The notes under the pieces were generated by a model. The model was not told the origin of the DNA and did not search any database. It saw only the letters and a program-made list of their open reading frames with translations. A stretch of DNA of 64,000 nucleotides from Hippasteria phrygiana. Taxonomy: Eukaryota > Echinodermata > Asteroidea > Valvatida > Goniasteridae. Shown here one piece after another: positions 33,140 to 44,932 of the stretch; the stretch's first letter is position 1; each line of letters begins with the position of its first letter. A program made the translations under genes and the position numbers. The DNA lies in assembly GCA_037893225.1 (NCBI GenBank), contig JAZGUH010000057.1, positions 1,054,001 through 1,118,000 on the forward strand, in the 5' to 3' direction.

Positions 33140-34114
33140 TTCAAGTGATCGTTGGCTCTCAGGTGAGTGTTTATTAAACATTAAAAGGTCAAGATAATAA
33201 ACGGATTGTTCCAACGTAAAACGCATATACATGTAATAAGCAATACATGTGAGTTTTCATAATGGCCTGTGTTAGTAACAAGTTATTGACATTTTCATGG
33301 GTGATATATATAATTGTTTGCTAATAGTAAGGACCAGCCGTCATATTTTATGATATTCTGTGTTAAGTGCGCTTTGATGTGTTGATTAATTGTCTATTGA
33401 CATTTTAGACAAACTTTTGTGTGAAACTTAAGGAATAGCCTTTGGCGAACTATACACTTGAAGTCTCAGTTATTCTCAGGTTGACTGGAGATTAACTGGT
33501 GTGTGCGTGCCCTAGCCTACTGGACGAACTGATTATTAAGACCTCTTCTAAGGAGGACATCCGTCTGTGACTGTGCCTGGGGAAGGACCTTCCCTCATTC
33601 ATTGGACTTGTTCATCAGTTCTGCAATTCCTCAGGAGGGGGATTGAAACCTGTGGCTTCTAGGCAGGAACACCAACTACATGTACCGTTACTCTCAGGTA
33701 TCTACTGGAGATTAACTTTGGTGTGTGTTTGCCCCAGCCTACTGAGAGGACATCCGTCTGTGATTGTGCCTAGGGAACGACCTTCCCTCATTGGACGTGT
33801 TCATCAGTTCTGCAATTCATCAGGAGTGGATTGGAACCTGTGGCTTCTGGGCAGGAACACCAACTATATGTACTGGTATTCGTCGTGGACACTGTTGAGT
33901 CTCCACCTGTCTGTGCACATTAAACTTAAGAGATCTCTAACATTTAAGGCCTGATACAATCGTATCCTTTTTTTAGTGAATATTCTGGTTGATATTGACA
34001 AGTGTTGTTGTTTTTAATAAACAAGAGGACATTGTTAAAGTAAACAAATAGATTTTGTGACCTTGGTGATTTATTTAAATTGGGGACTCAATTTAGGTAG
34101 GTCCAGAGCTTACA
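33140..34114 (+). mobile_element. Probable 5' LTR/leader of Gypsy-type element
   Basis: A polyadenylation signal AATAAA (34016-34021) and an end in TTACA (34110-34114) are followed at once by TTTTGGCGACCTTGCC, which looks like a tRNA primer-binding site just before gag. The 5' boundary is unclear. Within it a segment of about 218 bp is tandemly duplicated (33470-33687 and 33688-33895, sharing GGAGATTAACT, ACATCCGTCTGTGA, CAGTTCTGCAATTC). No 3' LTR copy was recognised after pol. Confidence 0.5.
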
Positions 34115-34451
34115 TTTTGGCGACCTTGCCAGGACCTAGTAGAGTTTACTTTTTGGATATAAGTCACCAAATTTCTTGTTTATTAAACTGCAGACCCGAG
34201 AGCCAACGGTTACTACATTTTGTGCATTAATTGATCCTGTTTGTTTTAATTTTTAATTTTTTGGCATTCCACTACCTACCACGGTTTATTATTAGGATTG
34301 TGCCCCCACAATTGTCATTTGCATCCTGTTATGCACAGTTCAGTGTGATAATAGAAATAAGACTGAACTTGATATACTGCTGATATATTTACCCTTCCCA
34401 TTTCAAATTGTTGGGACCGAGAAATTGAAATTGTTTTGTAAATTAGCAAGC

Positions 34452-35637
34452 ATGGCAGACTCAGGATTGATGAAGCTGGCAAGAGATTGGTGCAAGAAAG
34501 ATGATATCCCCATTGGTAGCGCAATTCTTCTTGTTAGTGAGAAAGGGCTAGATGAATCAACAGAAGCACTGACCCGAGCACTCTCCAAGACCATAAGACA
34601 TCTCGTTGGGGTTTCGAGGCAGGAACACCAAGGCACTACACATTTACTTTGCGAGTTTGACCAAGAGGTGGCCAAAGTAGTTTTGCCCCCCTCGGAGACT
34701 CTCAAGGTGTGTGTGACGGAGAGTGGAGACATTTTGTTTCACATTTACAAGTTAACGGATCAGCTACCAAAGTTCAAGGCCCGAGTAATGGTGAAAGATC
34801 TAGAGACCGAGCCGAGTGTAAATGAAGTGGCGAAGTTGCGAAGGGTCCCAGTAATACACTTAGTCAAGTGTTATCTGCTTCCAGTATTTCAGGGGGGTAG
34901 AAAACTCTGGCCTTTCTCCGGTGCAAGAGTACCTTTGAAGGATGAAGACCCATTTGACACGTGGATTGAGGTGGTTACAGGGCAATTAGAGGAAGAACCA
35001 GATGATGCTGAACGGCGGAGAAGGTTGAGAGAGGCCCTTCGACCCCCAGCAGCCAACATCATCACTGACTTGCGAAGTGACCAACCTCAGGCCAGCGCAG
35101 ATGAATATTTAGCTGCGCTAGAATTTTCTTTTGGCAGCACTGAGTCACCAGAAGAGCTATGTTTCAAGTTTCAGCCTATGCGTCAACCGAGAGGAAGCTC
35201 CCTCTGAATTTCTAGCACGTCTCCAGGCTGTACTCCGGAAGTTAGTCCGTAAGGGTGGTGTTAACCTGCGACTGAAAGACACTCGTGACAAGCCCCCTTC
35301 ATATCTGAAGTTACTGCAGATGGTTCGAAGAGAGGAGGCGGAGCAGCAGGAGAAATTGCAGCAGCGAGGGGAAAAGCCTGCTAACACCCCTATGACTACC
35401 ATGACACCTAAACATGCCAAGTCTCTCAGCCATTCTACTGAGAAGAAGAGTAGCAATAGACGAGTTCAGAGTCGACCCAATTTCTGCTATGGCTGTGGAG
35501 AAGAGGGCCATTACAAATCCAAGTGTACCAATACGCCCAACCTTGAGAAAGTCAACGACAGACTGATCAAATTCCTACAGGGAAACGACAAGGGGCATCT
35601 GATGGGGTCCAATCAGAAGCCCAACCCAAGCATGTAG
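34452..35637 (+). pseudogene. Gypsy-type gag, PNMA-like, frameshifted
   Basis: The start is ATG at 34452 (the frame is open upstream but only with TTG codons). The N-terminal part (IPIGSAILLV ... GTTHLLCEFDQEVAKVVLPP) resembles the RRM-like start of PNMA-family Gag proteins. The capsid region follows (WLPFSGARVP-like segment near 34905, DTWIEVVTGQLEEE near 34955). A frameshift near 35190-35205 moves the reading from the first frame (ending at a stop at 35205-35207) to the next, which carries on through LARLQAVLRKLVRKGGVN to a CCHC zinc knuckle (CYGCGEEGHYKSKC, 35487-35528) and stops at 35635-35637. Basic residues surround the knuckle. The copy cannot make intact Gag. Confidence 0.75.
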
Positions 35638-35645
35638 GGCCAGAT

Positions 35646-38164
35646 TTGTATCAACCCATTCATTTCCAGACGGGTACAGACATACCCATTGGTTTAGTTG
35701 GTAACAATCTTGTGGAGAACTGCTACGTGGATGGGATTAAAGCAAGATGTTTGCTGGACAGTGGTTCTCAAGTAACATTGGTACCTAACAGTTTTTCCAG
35801 AGATTGGGAAAGACATTACATCCTTTGGAAGATCTTGTGCTCTGGCATTGTGGAGGTGGACAGATAACTTACTTAGGTTGGACAGATGTGGACATTGGGT
35901 TCGACGCTGAATTTTGTGGTACAAGTCAAACATCTTCGGTTTTGGCCTTGGTCATCCCGGATGGGCGTGACGCTACCCATCATCAGCTATTTATAGGGAC
36001 AAATTCTGGAGCCATTCAGAATTGCTACGAGTCTCTGTTTGGAAGACGGGGAGAGAACAAAGCCCAGGACGACATCTGCATCAGTGCGGCCTGCAGACAA
36101 ATGTACCATGACTTGGAAGTCGCCCAAAAGGTTGGACCAGAAGGAAGAATCGGACTGGTAAACCGTAAGAGTCGTGGGCGGAACAACCTTGTCATTCCTG
36201 CCAGGTCACAGAAGTTGGTTTCCGGCACAGTTCGAAATAGGACGGGAAAACCTGTAACAGCTTTGATTGACGAAGTGAATCCTCACCGACTGCCCAGTGG
36301 CATAAATACCATGTATTCTCTGGTAAAGATCGGAACTGGGTTCAGAGAGTCAAAGTTTGCTTACAGAACCAAACAGATCATGACATTCGACTACCGAGTA
36401 AATGTGTCCTTGCTGGGGTGTTCTTACCTACCTCCGTGAGTAGTGCCATATCAGATGAGAGTGAAACACCGTTTTCACCAGTTGGAGAAGCTGCTCAATG
36501 CTATGCTGCAAATGTAACCAACGAATCAGCAGCCCCTTTGTGTGCAAGTCCTGAGATAACCAAGGAGGAATTTAAAAATCTTCCATTTGTTTGGGGTTCA
36601 ATCAATGAAAAGTGGAAAGACCGCATTTCGGAGCTTGCGTACAGCCATGTAGAGGTATTCTCTCAGCATGAATGGGACCTTGGGTTGACACAAGGAGTTC
36701 AACATGAGATAAGGTTGACAGCTGAACAACCTTTTAGAGAGAGGTCACGCCGTATTTCACTAGCTGACCTGAGCGATCTCAGAGAGCATTTTCAACACCT
36801 GACAGACATTGGGGTGATAACCGAATCCAAGAGCCGTTATGCTTCCCCAATAGTCATTGTAAGAAAGAAAAACGGGAAGATGAGACTATGCATTGATTAC
36901 CGCACCTTGAACTCCCGCACAGTACCAGACCAATATGCAGTGCCACTGGTGCAGGAGGCCTTGGATTGTCTCCACGGATGTAACTGGTTTTCAGTCATCG
37001 ACCTTAAATCCGGTTACTATTAAATCCCCATGAGACCAGAAGATGAGAAAACAGCTTTCATCTGCCCGGCTGGATTCTTCCAGTTTGAACGCATGCCGCA
37101 GGGTGTAAAAGGGGCACCTGCTACTTTCCAACGACTAATGGAACAGTGTATGTCCGGGTTGAATTTACGTGAGGTCCTGGTGTACATGGATGATATAATC
37201 GTCTTTGATCCCACCTTAGAACTGATGGAGGAACGGTTGGCCAAAGTTTTGGGTCGTCTGTCGGCGTACGGGCTAAAAGTTGCTCCAGAGAAGTGTCAGC
37301 TATGTTCATCAGTCAAGTACCTTGGGCATGTGGTGAGCAGAGAAGGCGTACAGACCGATCCAGATAAGGTACAGGCCATTAGGTCATGGCCTACCCCTAC
37401 CGACATCAAACAAGTGAGATCATTTCTGGGATTAGCCGGATATTATCGGCGGTTTATAGATGGTTTTGCAAAGTTGGCCAAACCTCTTCATTAATTAACT
37501 GCCGGTGCCCAGAAAAAGACCTCATCCCAGAGGACTACCAAAGGAGATGGTAAGGGAAACTGTAAAGACACCAAGGTGACTTTTGCATCCTGCTGGACAA
37601 CTCAATGTAAGGGGAGCATTCCGGGCTCTCAAGGAGAAGTTATGTTCAGCACCGGTTTTGGCATTCGCTGATGTAACACAGCCATTTGTGATGCATGTGG
37701 ACGCATCTCGTGATGGGCTTGGTGCAGTGTTGTGCCAGGAATCACAAGGAAAGTTACGGCCAGTTGCCTACGCCAGTCGAGGATTGACCCCATCAAAAAA
37801 GAACTACCCGGCACACAAACTTGAGTTTCTAGCTCTCAAGTGGTCGGTTACGGACAAATTTAAAGACTATCTGTACTCAGCTCGCGGCACCAAGGTTTTC
37901 ACGGACAATAATCCACTCACATATGTGGTCATCAGCGAAATTAGATGCCACAGGCCATCGATGGTTGGCAGCTCTTACATCATACGATTTCTCGATACAC
38001 TACAAACCGGGTCGTTGTAATCAAGATGCCGATGCGCTCTCAAGGTGTCCTCATGAAAGAACCCATACTAGTGAAGCCTCTGGAAAAGAGCAAACAGAGA
38101 AAATTCACATTCTACAAGCCAGACTTGAAAGTGACCGGGAGGAGTTCTCGCCAATTCTCACATC
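35646..38164 (+). pseudogene. Gypsy-type pol: protease, reverse transcriptase, RNase H (broken)
   Basis: The aspartic protease has CLLDSGSQVTLV near 35748. The RT has ITESKSRYASPIVIVRKKNG near 36819, the LRLCIDYRTLN block near 36885, then LVYMDDIIVF (catalytic YMDD) near 37180. The RT tail FLGLAGYYRRFIDGFAKLAKPL ends near 37490. RNase H has HVDASRDGLGAVLCQ near 37694 and PAHKLEFLALKW near 37808. Visible breaks: frameshifts near 35850, 36430, 37570 and 37950, a nonsense codon at 37021-37023 between RT motifs, and another at 37492-37494. Family and order (PR-RT-RH-INT) are Ty3/Gypsy. Dead copy. Confidence 0.88.
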
Positions 38165-40310
38165 ATGGATGCCATCTCTGCAACTCACCAGGGAGACTCT
38201 ACTCGTCAAGACGTTACAACAGGGTCGGTTGAAGCTGGAAGTTATTCACTTATCCATTCCTTGGCATTGAGTGCAGAAGCAGTGCCTCCAGACTATGAGA
38301 ATCCTGTTCTGACTTCAGATCTTGAAGGAACCGCTATTGACTGGCGAGCTGAGCAAGCTGCAGATGCGAATATTAAGATAGTGGTTGGATTTGTTGCAGA
38401 AGGTAGAAAGCCACCAGTACATTCAGCATTTCCTAAGAAGGTTGGATTGATTTTGAATCAGTTCAGTAAGCTGTGCCTGAAGGAAGGAGTACTGTATCGT
38501 AGAGTGGTGGATGCCCATGAGACAGAGCATTTTCAGTTGGTTCTACCCAGTTCATTTAGAGAGAAAGCCGTCGTTGGAGTTCACAATGAGCTTGGTCACC
38601 TCGGGGCTGAGCGTGCAGTTGCTTTGGCTCGGCGTAGGTTCTATTGGCCGAAAATGGCGACTCAGATAGAGGAATGGGTGTCTAATTGTGCTAGATGTGT
38701 GTCCTACAATGCAACTCAGAAAGTGGCAGCCCCACTGGTGAATATCAGCACTACTTTCCCTCTTGATTTGGTTTGCATTGACTTTTTGAAGTTGGAGCCG
38801 GACCGCAGTGGTGCTCAGTATATCCTAGTTGTTCCTGATCATTTCTCGCGGCATGCCCAGGCCTTCCCAACGCGCGACAAGTCATCACGTATGGTAGCGC
38901 ATATTCTCTGGGAAAAGAATTTCCTGTATTATGGTCTACCAAGACGTGTCCACTCTGACCAGGGTCGTGAGTTCGACAAGCTGATCAAGGAGCTCACTCA
39001 TCTTCTGGGGGTGAGAAAATCGCGAACCACACTGTATCATCCTCAGGGTGACCCTCAACCTGAACGTTTTAATCGTACCTTGCTCAGTATGCTCGGTACT
39101 CTGCCTCAAGACAAGGAGAACTGGAGCAAATTTGTTGGCCCACTTGTCCATGCCTACAACTGTACAAGGAACGACAGTACAGGGTTCTCACCATATTACA
39201 TCATGTTCGGACGAGAAGCACGAATTCCACTTGACCTGTGCTTTGGCACAACCCCGGATGGTGTCACAAACAAAGACCATTCAAAATACGTTTCTGAGCT
39301 TCGACAAAGTCTAGAGAAGGCGTATCAACTAGCATCCAAGGAGTCGGCGAAATTGTCAGCTTCCAACAAGAAACGATATGACCTTAGGGTGAGAGGAAGT
39401 GAGCTGAACGAAGGTGATAGGGTGCTGATCCGAAACGTTGGATTCAAAGGTCCTTACAAACTTGCTGACAAATGGAATGACACAGTGTATTGTGTTGTCA
39501 GCCGCCCAAATGATGGGATCCCTGTTTACAAGGTGAGACCAGAGACAGGGAAAGGTGCACCCAAGGTTTTGCATCGGAACATGATTCTGCCGATTGGAGT
39601 TCTTACTGGAGATAGTCAACCTGCACCAACTGTTGATATACCGAACAAGCCTGTGACAAGACAAACGAAGCAACAGCATACTGACTTATCTAGTCAAATG
39701 ACATCAACAGACAATGAAAGCTCTTCTGAGGATCAGGATGATGTTATCATTACCATCTGGCCCCAATGTAAGGACGATGGTCCTGTATCGAATCTCCATA
39801 GAGAGGTTCCTGAGGATATTTCGAGTTCTAGGGAACATTGTGGTGAGGAAATTGAGTTGGACAAGCCAATTCAAAGAGCCACAAAACAATCCACTGTAAC
39901 CCCTGCATCCACCAGCCCATTGCGAGCTGATGCTGAACCATTCGTTCCGTCATATTGTGAACCTACCACTGATGAAGCATTATCTGTAGATGACGAAACA
40001 AGCCAGACTTCAAGTTTGTCACAGATGGAAATAGATTCCGTTGGTGTACGTCCCGAGGAGACTAAACACATAACCAACGAACATAAGGATGTTGGAGAAA
40101 GTGACAAATGCTTGGCTGCTTCTCCAGATGATGGGCTAGGAAGTCTGCTGGTTCCTTATGCGGAGCTTTCCTGTGATACTCACTTGAATAATGATTCACT
40201 TGATCATGGGACATGTGAAACGGCTCCGATGACTGATGAAACCAGGTTAGAAGTTCCTGATATCAATTTGAACGAGTCTTGTTGTGTTGGCAATGAGACT
40301 GTTGAGTACA
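38165..40310 (+). pseudogene. Gypsy-type integrase with long acidic tail
   Basis: A single open frame from about 38165 carries the integrase. The HHCC zinc-binding site is HNELGHLGAERA...CARC near 38582-38697. The catalytic core has D in VCIDFLKLEP (about 38775), D in HSDQGREF (about 38950) and E in PERFNRTLL (about 39060). A GPY/F-like module KGPYKLADKW lies near 39447. About 250 further residues are acidic and serine-rich, without a domain I recognise. The frame is cut at 40310 by a hAT element, so its last residues up to the stop at 40340 are transposon sequence. Frameshifts upstream separate it from RNase H. Confidence 0.85.
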
Positions 40311-40371
40311 CAGGCCTCGCCCTTAAGCTTTTTTTTAACTAGCCCACCGGGCAAGTTAACTGGGTTTTTTA

Positions 40372-40848
40372 CTAGCCCGCAGAAATTTTTACTAGCCCAC
40401 ATTTAATGGACACATTGTAACATCTCATTAATGATAACTCCCTATGTGTCGGAAATATTGTATTAAAATTTGAGGATTCAACAGTTATACGTGATTTTGC
40501 AATCTTGTGGTTGTCCGACTGATCATGTGACTTAACAGAATCTATTCGGAAATTGTCTGTGCCATAGTAGAAAAGGTTCTGTTTCCTTCCACTGCCTCCA
40601 GCCATTTTCATTTCGTGGCACACACGGCAAAACATCGTTTGTGCATCGTAGCTTAGCCAGCTGAAGTCCCGCTCCCAGTCTTGTCTGTAGACACGTTGTC
40701 TTTTGTTTTTGTCGTAGTTTGTATCATATTCTCTTTTGCTTCCTTTTTTGGAAGGATCAGACACATTTAGATATCGCCACATGACTGAAAACTTTCTACC
40801 AACAACGTACGTACACGGCCGGCTGTCATCGATCAAAGGCCCACGCAC
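40372..40848 (-). pseudogene. hAT transposase N-terminal zinc-finger fragment
   Basis: On the - strand the reading frame contains RVYRQDWERDFSWLSYD, MFCRVCHEMK and NFRIDSVKSHDQSDNHKIA. That is the C-x2-C ... H-x4-5-H BED/TTF-like zinc finger found at the start of hAT transposases of the ZNF862/C17orf113 type. It stops at 40372, just inside the left TIR, so the catalytic domain has been deleted. This identifies the parent as an autonomous hAT, and the element as an internal-deletion derivative. Confidence 0.65.
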
Positions 40849-41051
40849 GAATTACCACACGCATGAACTTTCTTTCATTCACAGTACAGTACACTGCACT
40901 GCATGCATGCATGCATGCAAAAGCTAGCGCGAATATTGCTGAGGTAAAGGACCAATGCGTATGCTCAGTATCAACCTCGTTACCATGGGTACGATCTTGC
41001 GGCGCCATGTTTTTCCCACGCCTTGCTCGATCTTAACCCCTGGAATTGTGT

Positions 41052-41088
41052 AATTACCATATCCCACATAGTGGGATATGGTAATTAG
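41052..41088. repeat. Perfect 37-bp palindrome
   Basis: AATTACCATATCCCAC, a short centre, and GTGGGATATGGTAATT. It lies inside the hAT element, in a CpG-rich part that might be its promoter. Confidence 0.8.
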
Positions 41089-41291
41089 GACTGCAGTCGA
41101 TGTGTTTAACGCGCGACGCAGTGTTTTTAGTAGGAAGGTTTTATTTGTAGAATCAATCTTTTGGAAGGATGCGATTAGCTCCAAATAACATGCCTAATGT
41201 TTTTCCCACCTGACGTTAAATCTAACACTGCACTGAGTAGTAGTAACAGCCGGCCTGGTGAGATCGGGAGGAAGGAAAAGTATGACGACCG

Positions 41292-41600
41292 TCATGACCG
41301 TTTCCGCCCATTATCACCGGATGTCAGTTGTGTAATTTTCCAAATGTTTTTCTCAGCTGTTTTCGCAAATTTGTCAAACCTTTCGATGCATCTTCTGCAG
41401 CGGCGGCAAACACTGTCATTGAGAATGAGCTGCTTTCTTGAACTGGATAAATGAGTAAATTTACTATCGATTGGAACAATTTTGATTTCCGGCCTCGACT
41501 CGAATTTATAATATGTGTGCCTTTTCTGTCTGTTTAATTTAACATATTTACATGTATTTCCTGACCAGAAAAAATCCATATCGTTTATCGTAGCCACCAA
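41292..41600 (-). CDS. Unrecognised small reading frame inside hAT element
   Basis: 102 codons with the pattern SSRKQLILNDSVCRRCRRCIERFDKFAKTAEKN, which loosely recalls the helical N-terminus seen in the frame at 45193-45390. No domain can be named. It may be chance. Confidence 0.2.
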   Translation of the reverse strand: MVATINDMDFFWSGNTCKYVKLNRQKRHTYYKFESRPEIKIVPIDSKFTHLSSSRKQLILNDSVCRRCRRCIERFDKFAKTAEKNIWKITQLTSGDNGRKRS

Positions 41601-42935
41601 GACTAGTGGCCTTGTTTTGATAATGGAAAAAAGTGCTCGGAGTCGTTTTGCTGACGTGACGAACAGGATGTTAACAGGGCGTTAAACATTCGGATTACGC
41701 GCGCGGTTTACTTTCAGTACATAAATATTAATTTCGAATAGCCAGTCAGCGTCGTTTACGTATTCCTCACGGCCAGGGGTTAGTGAAGGAACGCACACGC
41801 GCCCATGGAGTCGAGGATGGCTCAGTATGTACATTGTACGTGGAATTCCCCGAATGGGCCATTTATCAAAGCTGGCTTCAGTTCGGGTCACTCGTGACAT
41901 CGCGCAATGAATGGCATGTGTATGTGTGTGTGTACGTACGTACGTATAGCCAAAGTTACAACAAGCATGCATGGCGGTGCGGTGGCGCGGCACAAGTATA
42001 CTGATTGCATGAGAACCCGCAGCGCTGTACAAGTAGTCATTAAATAAAACAAGAACATTCACCCAAACTTCACAAGGACTTCCGTTTTATTCATCTCAAG
42101 CAAAAGTGACAATTTTAAACAGGTAGGTATATATTTTTTTGACTAGCCCGCCGGGCAAGTTGAAGAGTGCTTCTGACTAGCCCGGAGCAGTTTTTACTAG
42201 ACATTGTACGCCGGGCTAGTGCTAAGGTCGAGGCCTGGCTCAAGAGCTTTTTAACCCCTTGCGTACAGATGACAGCGCCACCAGGCCGGATGATGCCATT
42301 GGCCGCTGTTTGTGCATTGTCAATCCATTGTTGGATTATTGTGTATATATGTTACGCTTGACTGCACAACCACATTGTGGACATTTTGCTTGGCTGCCAG
42401 ACCCGACGTCTCCCGTAAAATACCGTACTCAAGGGGTTAAGGCCAGTTTGCCCTGCCACACAAACTAAGAGAGAATGGAGTTCATGAAATTATTGGTTGG
42501 CTTTACCATTGGCCTTACTGAGCAAAAGTCTCAATTAATATAATTTAAATCAATCCAAACTGATCATGTTTAAAGATGATACAAGATATATAGGCAAATT
42601 TGTTTCCTATTTCTCCCTAATTATAGCACCATTATATCTTTTTTATTTATTGACTAGCTTTTCTAGTGTCCGTTTTCTGCTTTAAATCCCACGTTGATTG
42701 TATTATACAATCACAAAGAAGATAAAAACAAAAACTAGCAATAAAAAAAAATAAAAAAATTGAAGAAATACTAGCAATTTAAAAGAATTTAAAGTATTTT
42801 TAAAATATTCAGACAAAAAAACCTACAAATATGAGAAATTTGATTTAAAAGTGTGATCATAACTAAATATTACTTTGTATTTAAATCTGGTCCCAGTAGC
42901 AGCACCCACCCCTTCCTTTGACCACAGACCCTATA

Positions 42936-44084
42936 CGGTGAAATCTCGATAAGTCAAAACCGGTTAACTCAAAAACCTGTTTAACTCGAAGTAAGCATTT
43001 ATTACCCTCAAAAGAATAGCAAATCATGTATAAACATGCCCACGCTAACTCGAAATTTCGGACCGATAACTCCGGTTAAGTCGAACTCAAAATCGCCAGG
43101 TGCAGAAATAAACTTGCGAAATTAGGCCACGGAAGAAATAAATCCTTTTGTTAAGTTATGAAATCTCTCAAGATCACATTCAATAAACCCCAAACTCAGT
43201 GATAGAAAAGCAACAAAGGGGCAATTAGCGCCCGTAGTATAGTTGGAGCAGCCTATTCATTGCAGTGTAACTTACAATGATCAAAGGCATACCGCGGGTG
43301 ACCCGCGCAGGAAGGCCGAAGATGCAAAGCGTCCGCAACGGTTGCCGCAATCCTTTGAAGAAACATGCCCAGTACTGCACGCAACCACGATGCAGTTGGC
43401 AATGATTTAAGTGAACTGCATGCTGACCAATCACACAGTTGCACGTGCTTGCTGCAGTGACGTATTGCGGGTGGCTGGATCGTTTCGAGGCACGTCACCC
43501 CGCCGTGCCGTACGGGATCGTTTTCTCGATCGAGAGTGGGCGCATGCCGTCTCGAGAGAGGGCGCATGCCGTCTCGAGAGTGGGCGCATGCCGTCTCGAG
43601 AGAGGGCGCATGCCGTCTCGAGAGAGGGCGCATGCCGTCTCGAGAGAGGGCGCATGCCGTCTCGAGAGAGGGCGCATGCCGTCTCGAGAGAGGGCGCATG
43701 CCGTCTTGAGAGAGAGCGCATTCCATCTCGAGAGAGGGCGCATTCCATCTCGAGAGATGACAGACGAATGGCTACGCAATGGACTGCCAAATGTTTTGGC
43801 GGAAGAAACATCTTTAACGCCGATGAAACGGGCCTGTTTTATTGTCTCTTGTCAGACCATTCCCTCACACTAAAGGGGGAGACCTGCAACGGCTGAAAGC
43901 GAAGCAAAGATCGCCTAAAAATGTGATGATTTCGTGCTCTATTTCACGGCCGTTACATTGGATATTCGCTTGCTATTCACGTACGTAATCTTTGGGAAAA
44001 GGGGCACCTTTTGTAACTCAAAACTCCGCTTAACTTGAAATTGGAGTCCATTCCCCTGAGGTTCGACTTATCAAGATTTCACTG
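42936..44084 (+). mobile_element. pogo/Tigger element with broken transposase
   Basis: TIRs CGGTGAAATCTCGATAAGTC (42936) and GACTTATCAAGATTTCACTG (to 44084) are flanked by TA on both sides (42934-42935, 44085-44086), as for pogo-type Tc1/mariner elements. Transposase pieces are on the + strand: a CENP-B-type helix-turn-helix piece GWLDRFEARHPAV near 43468-43510, then MTDEWLRNGLPNV near 43757 and, after a frameshift, NIFNADETGLFYCLLSD near 43806-43860, the first catalytic aspartate block. The rest of the DDE domain is lost, and a 22-bp satellite separates the two pieces. Confidence 0.8.
43538..43757 (+). repeat. 22-bp minisatellite inside pogo transposase, about 10 copies
   Basis: Unit GGGCGCATGCCGTCTCGAGA + GA starts at 43538 and repeats every 22 bp. 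The last two copies diverge to GCGCATTCCATCTCGAGAGA. The unit holds GCATGC and CTCGAG palindromes. At 22 bp it cycles through all frames, so apparent proteins here are artefacts. Confidence 0.92.
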
Positions 44085-44932
44085 TACATATCATGTATGT
44101 TCAGTTTTAGCAGACCGGTGGAGTGCACATGTGCCTCATTCACACTCCTTTGAGTTGTGCGACCTGCCGTAGCCCTGTGTTTGGTTTGCTACAGTGCCCT
44201 GCTTCCAGTCAGTGTGTATATTATTTGATACTCTGTTTTAATTGCTTTTAGTTTAAACTTTGGATTGTTTCAGGTTTTTGAGAAGTGTTTGGTCATCGGG
44301 TTTTACTGGTCATATTTCAGGTTTGGGTCACAAGTTCAGAGATGTACTCAGTCCTTTCACAAGTCCTTTCAAAAGTCCAGTCAGAAGTCCTTTCATAAAG
44401 CCAGTCACAAGTAACTGGGTGAACAATGACAAAAGAATGCCTTTGTCAAAGCTCATTTGAACAGCTTGTGATTGGGATTAGGACTGGAGGGCTTTTTGTG
44501 ATGGACCTGCAGGGATGTGCAGGGACTTGCATGGACTTGTGATGGACTTATCTGCACAAGTTCCCTTTCCTAATAGAATAGTTTGCGCCTTGTTCTTTAG
44601 ATCCTGGTGTTGCATTGTCTTTTTTGTGTAGCAAGTCAATCCCCATCGTGTGTCGTCGTTCCAGGTTAAATTTTTTAAAAAAATTTTGGTGAGTAACAGG
44701 GAGAGACACAACTATATAATCACAGTACATGTACGCTATTGTATTGGATTGATTTAACTTACAGTAAAATTGAGACTTCAAGTTGCTCATTAAATAAGGC
44801 CAATGGTAAAGCCAACCAATAAATTCATGAACTCCATTCTATGTCAGTTTATGTGGCATGACAAACTGGTCTTGATCATGAAAAGCTGTTGAGCACTCAT
44901 GCTATGAGCGATATATTAATACCATGGTTTAT

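Larger units (their letters stand above)
40311..42237. mobile_element. hAT element with partial transposase, inserted in pol
   Basis: TIRs CAGGCCTCGCCCTTAAGC (40311) and CTAAGGTCGAGGCCTG-ending right end (42237) match with two mismatches. Both ends carry several ACTAGCCCG/CGGGCTAGT words (about 40338, 40371, 40393; 42150, 42176, 42213). The flanking 8 bp (TGAGTACA and GCTCAAGA) differ, so one flank has probably been deleted or recombined, which would also explain the missing 3' end of the retrotransposon. Confidence 0.7.
42443..44869. mobile_element. TIR element, 2.4 kb, host of a pogo insertion
   Basis: The first 96 bp from CCAGTTTGCCCTGCCACA (42443) reappear inverted at 44762-44869 (for example GAATGGAGTTCATGAA and GGTTGGCTTTACCATTGG) with few differences. 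No TSD was seen. After removing the nested pogo element about 1.3 kb remains, AT-rich, without a recognisable transposase. Short AAGTCCTTTCA repeats lie at 44350-44410. Confidence 0.65.

Noticed and set aside
43253..43896. Several 100-160-codon frames on both strands
   Set aside because: They read through the 22-bp satellite in the pogo element; the real coding traces are the short transposase blocks at its edges.
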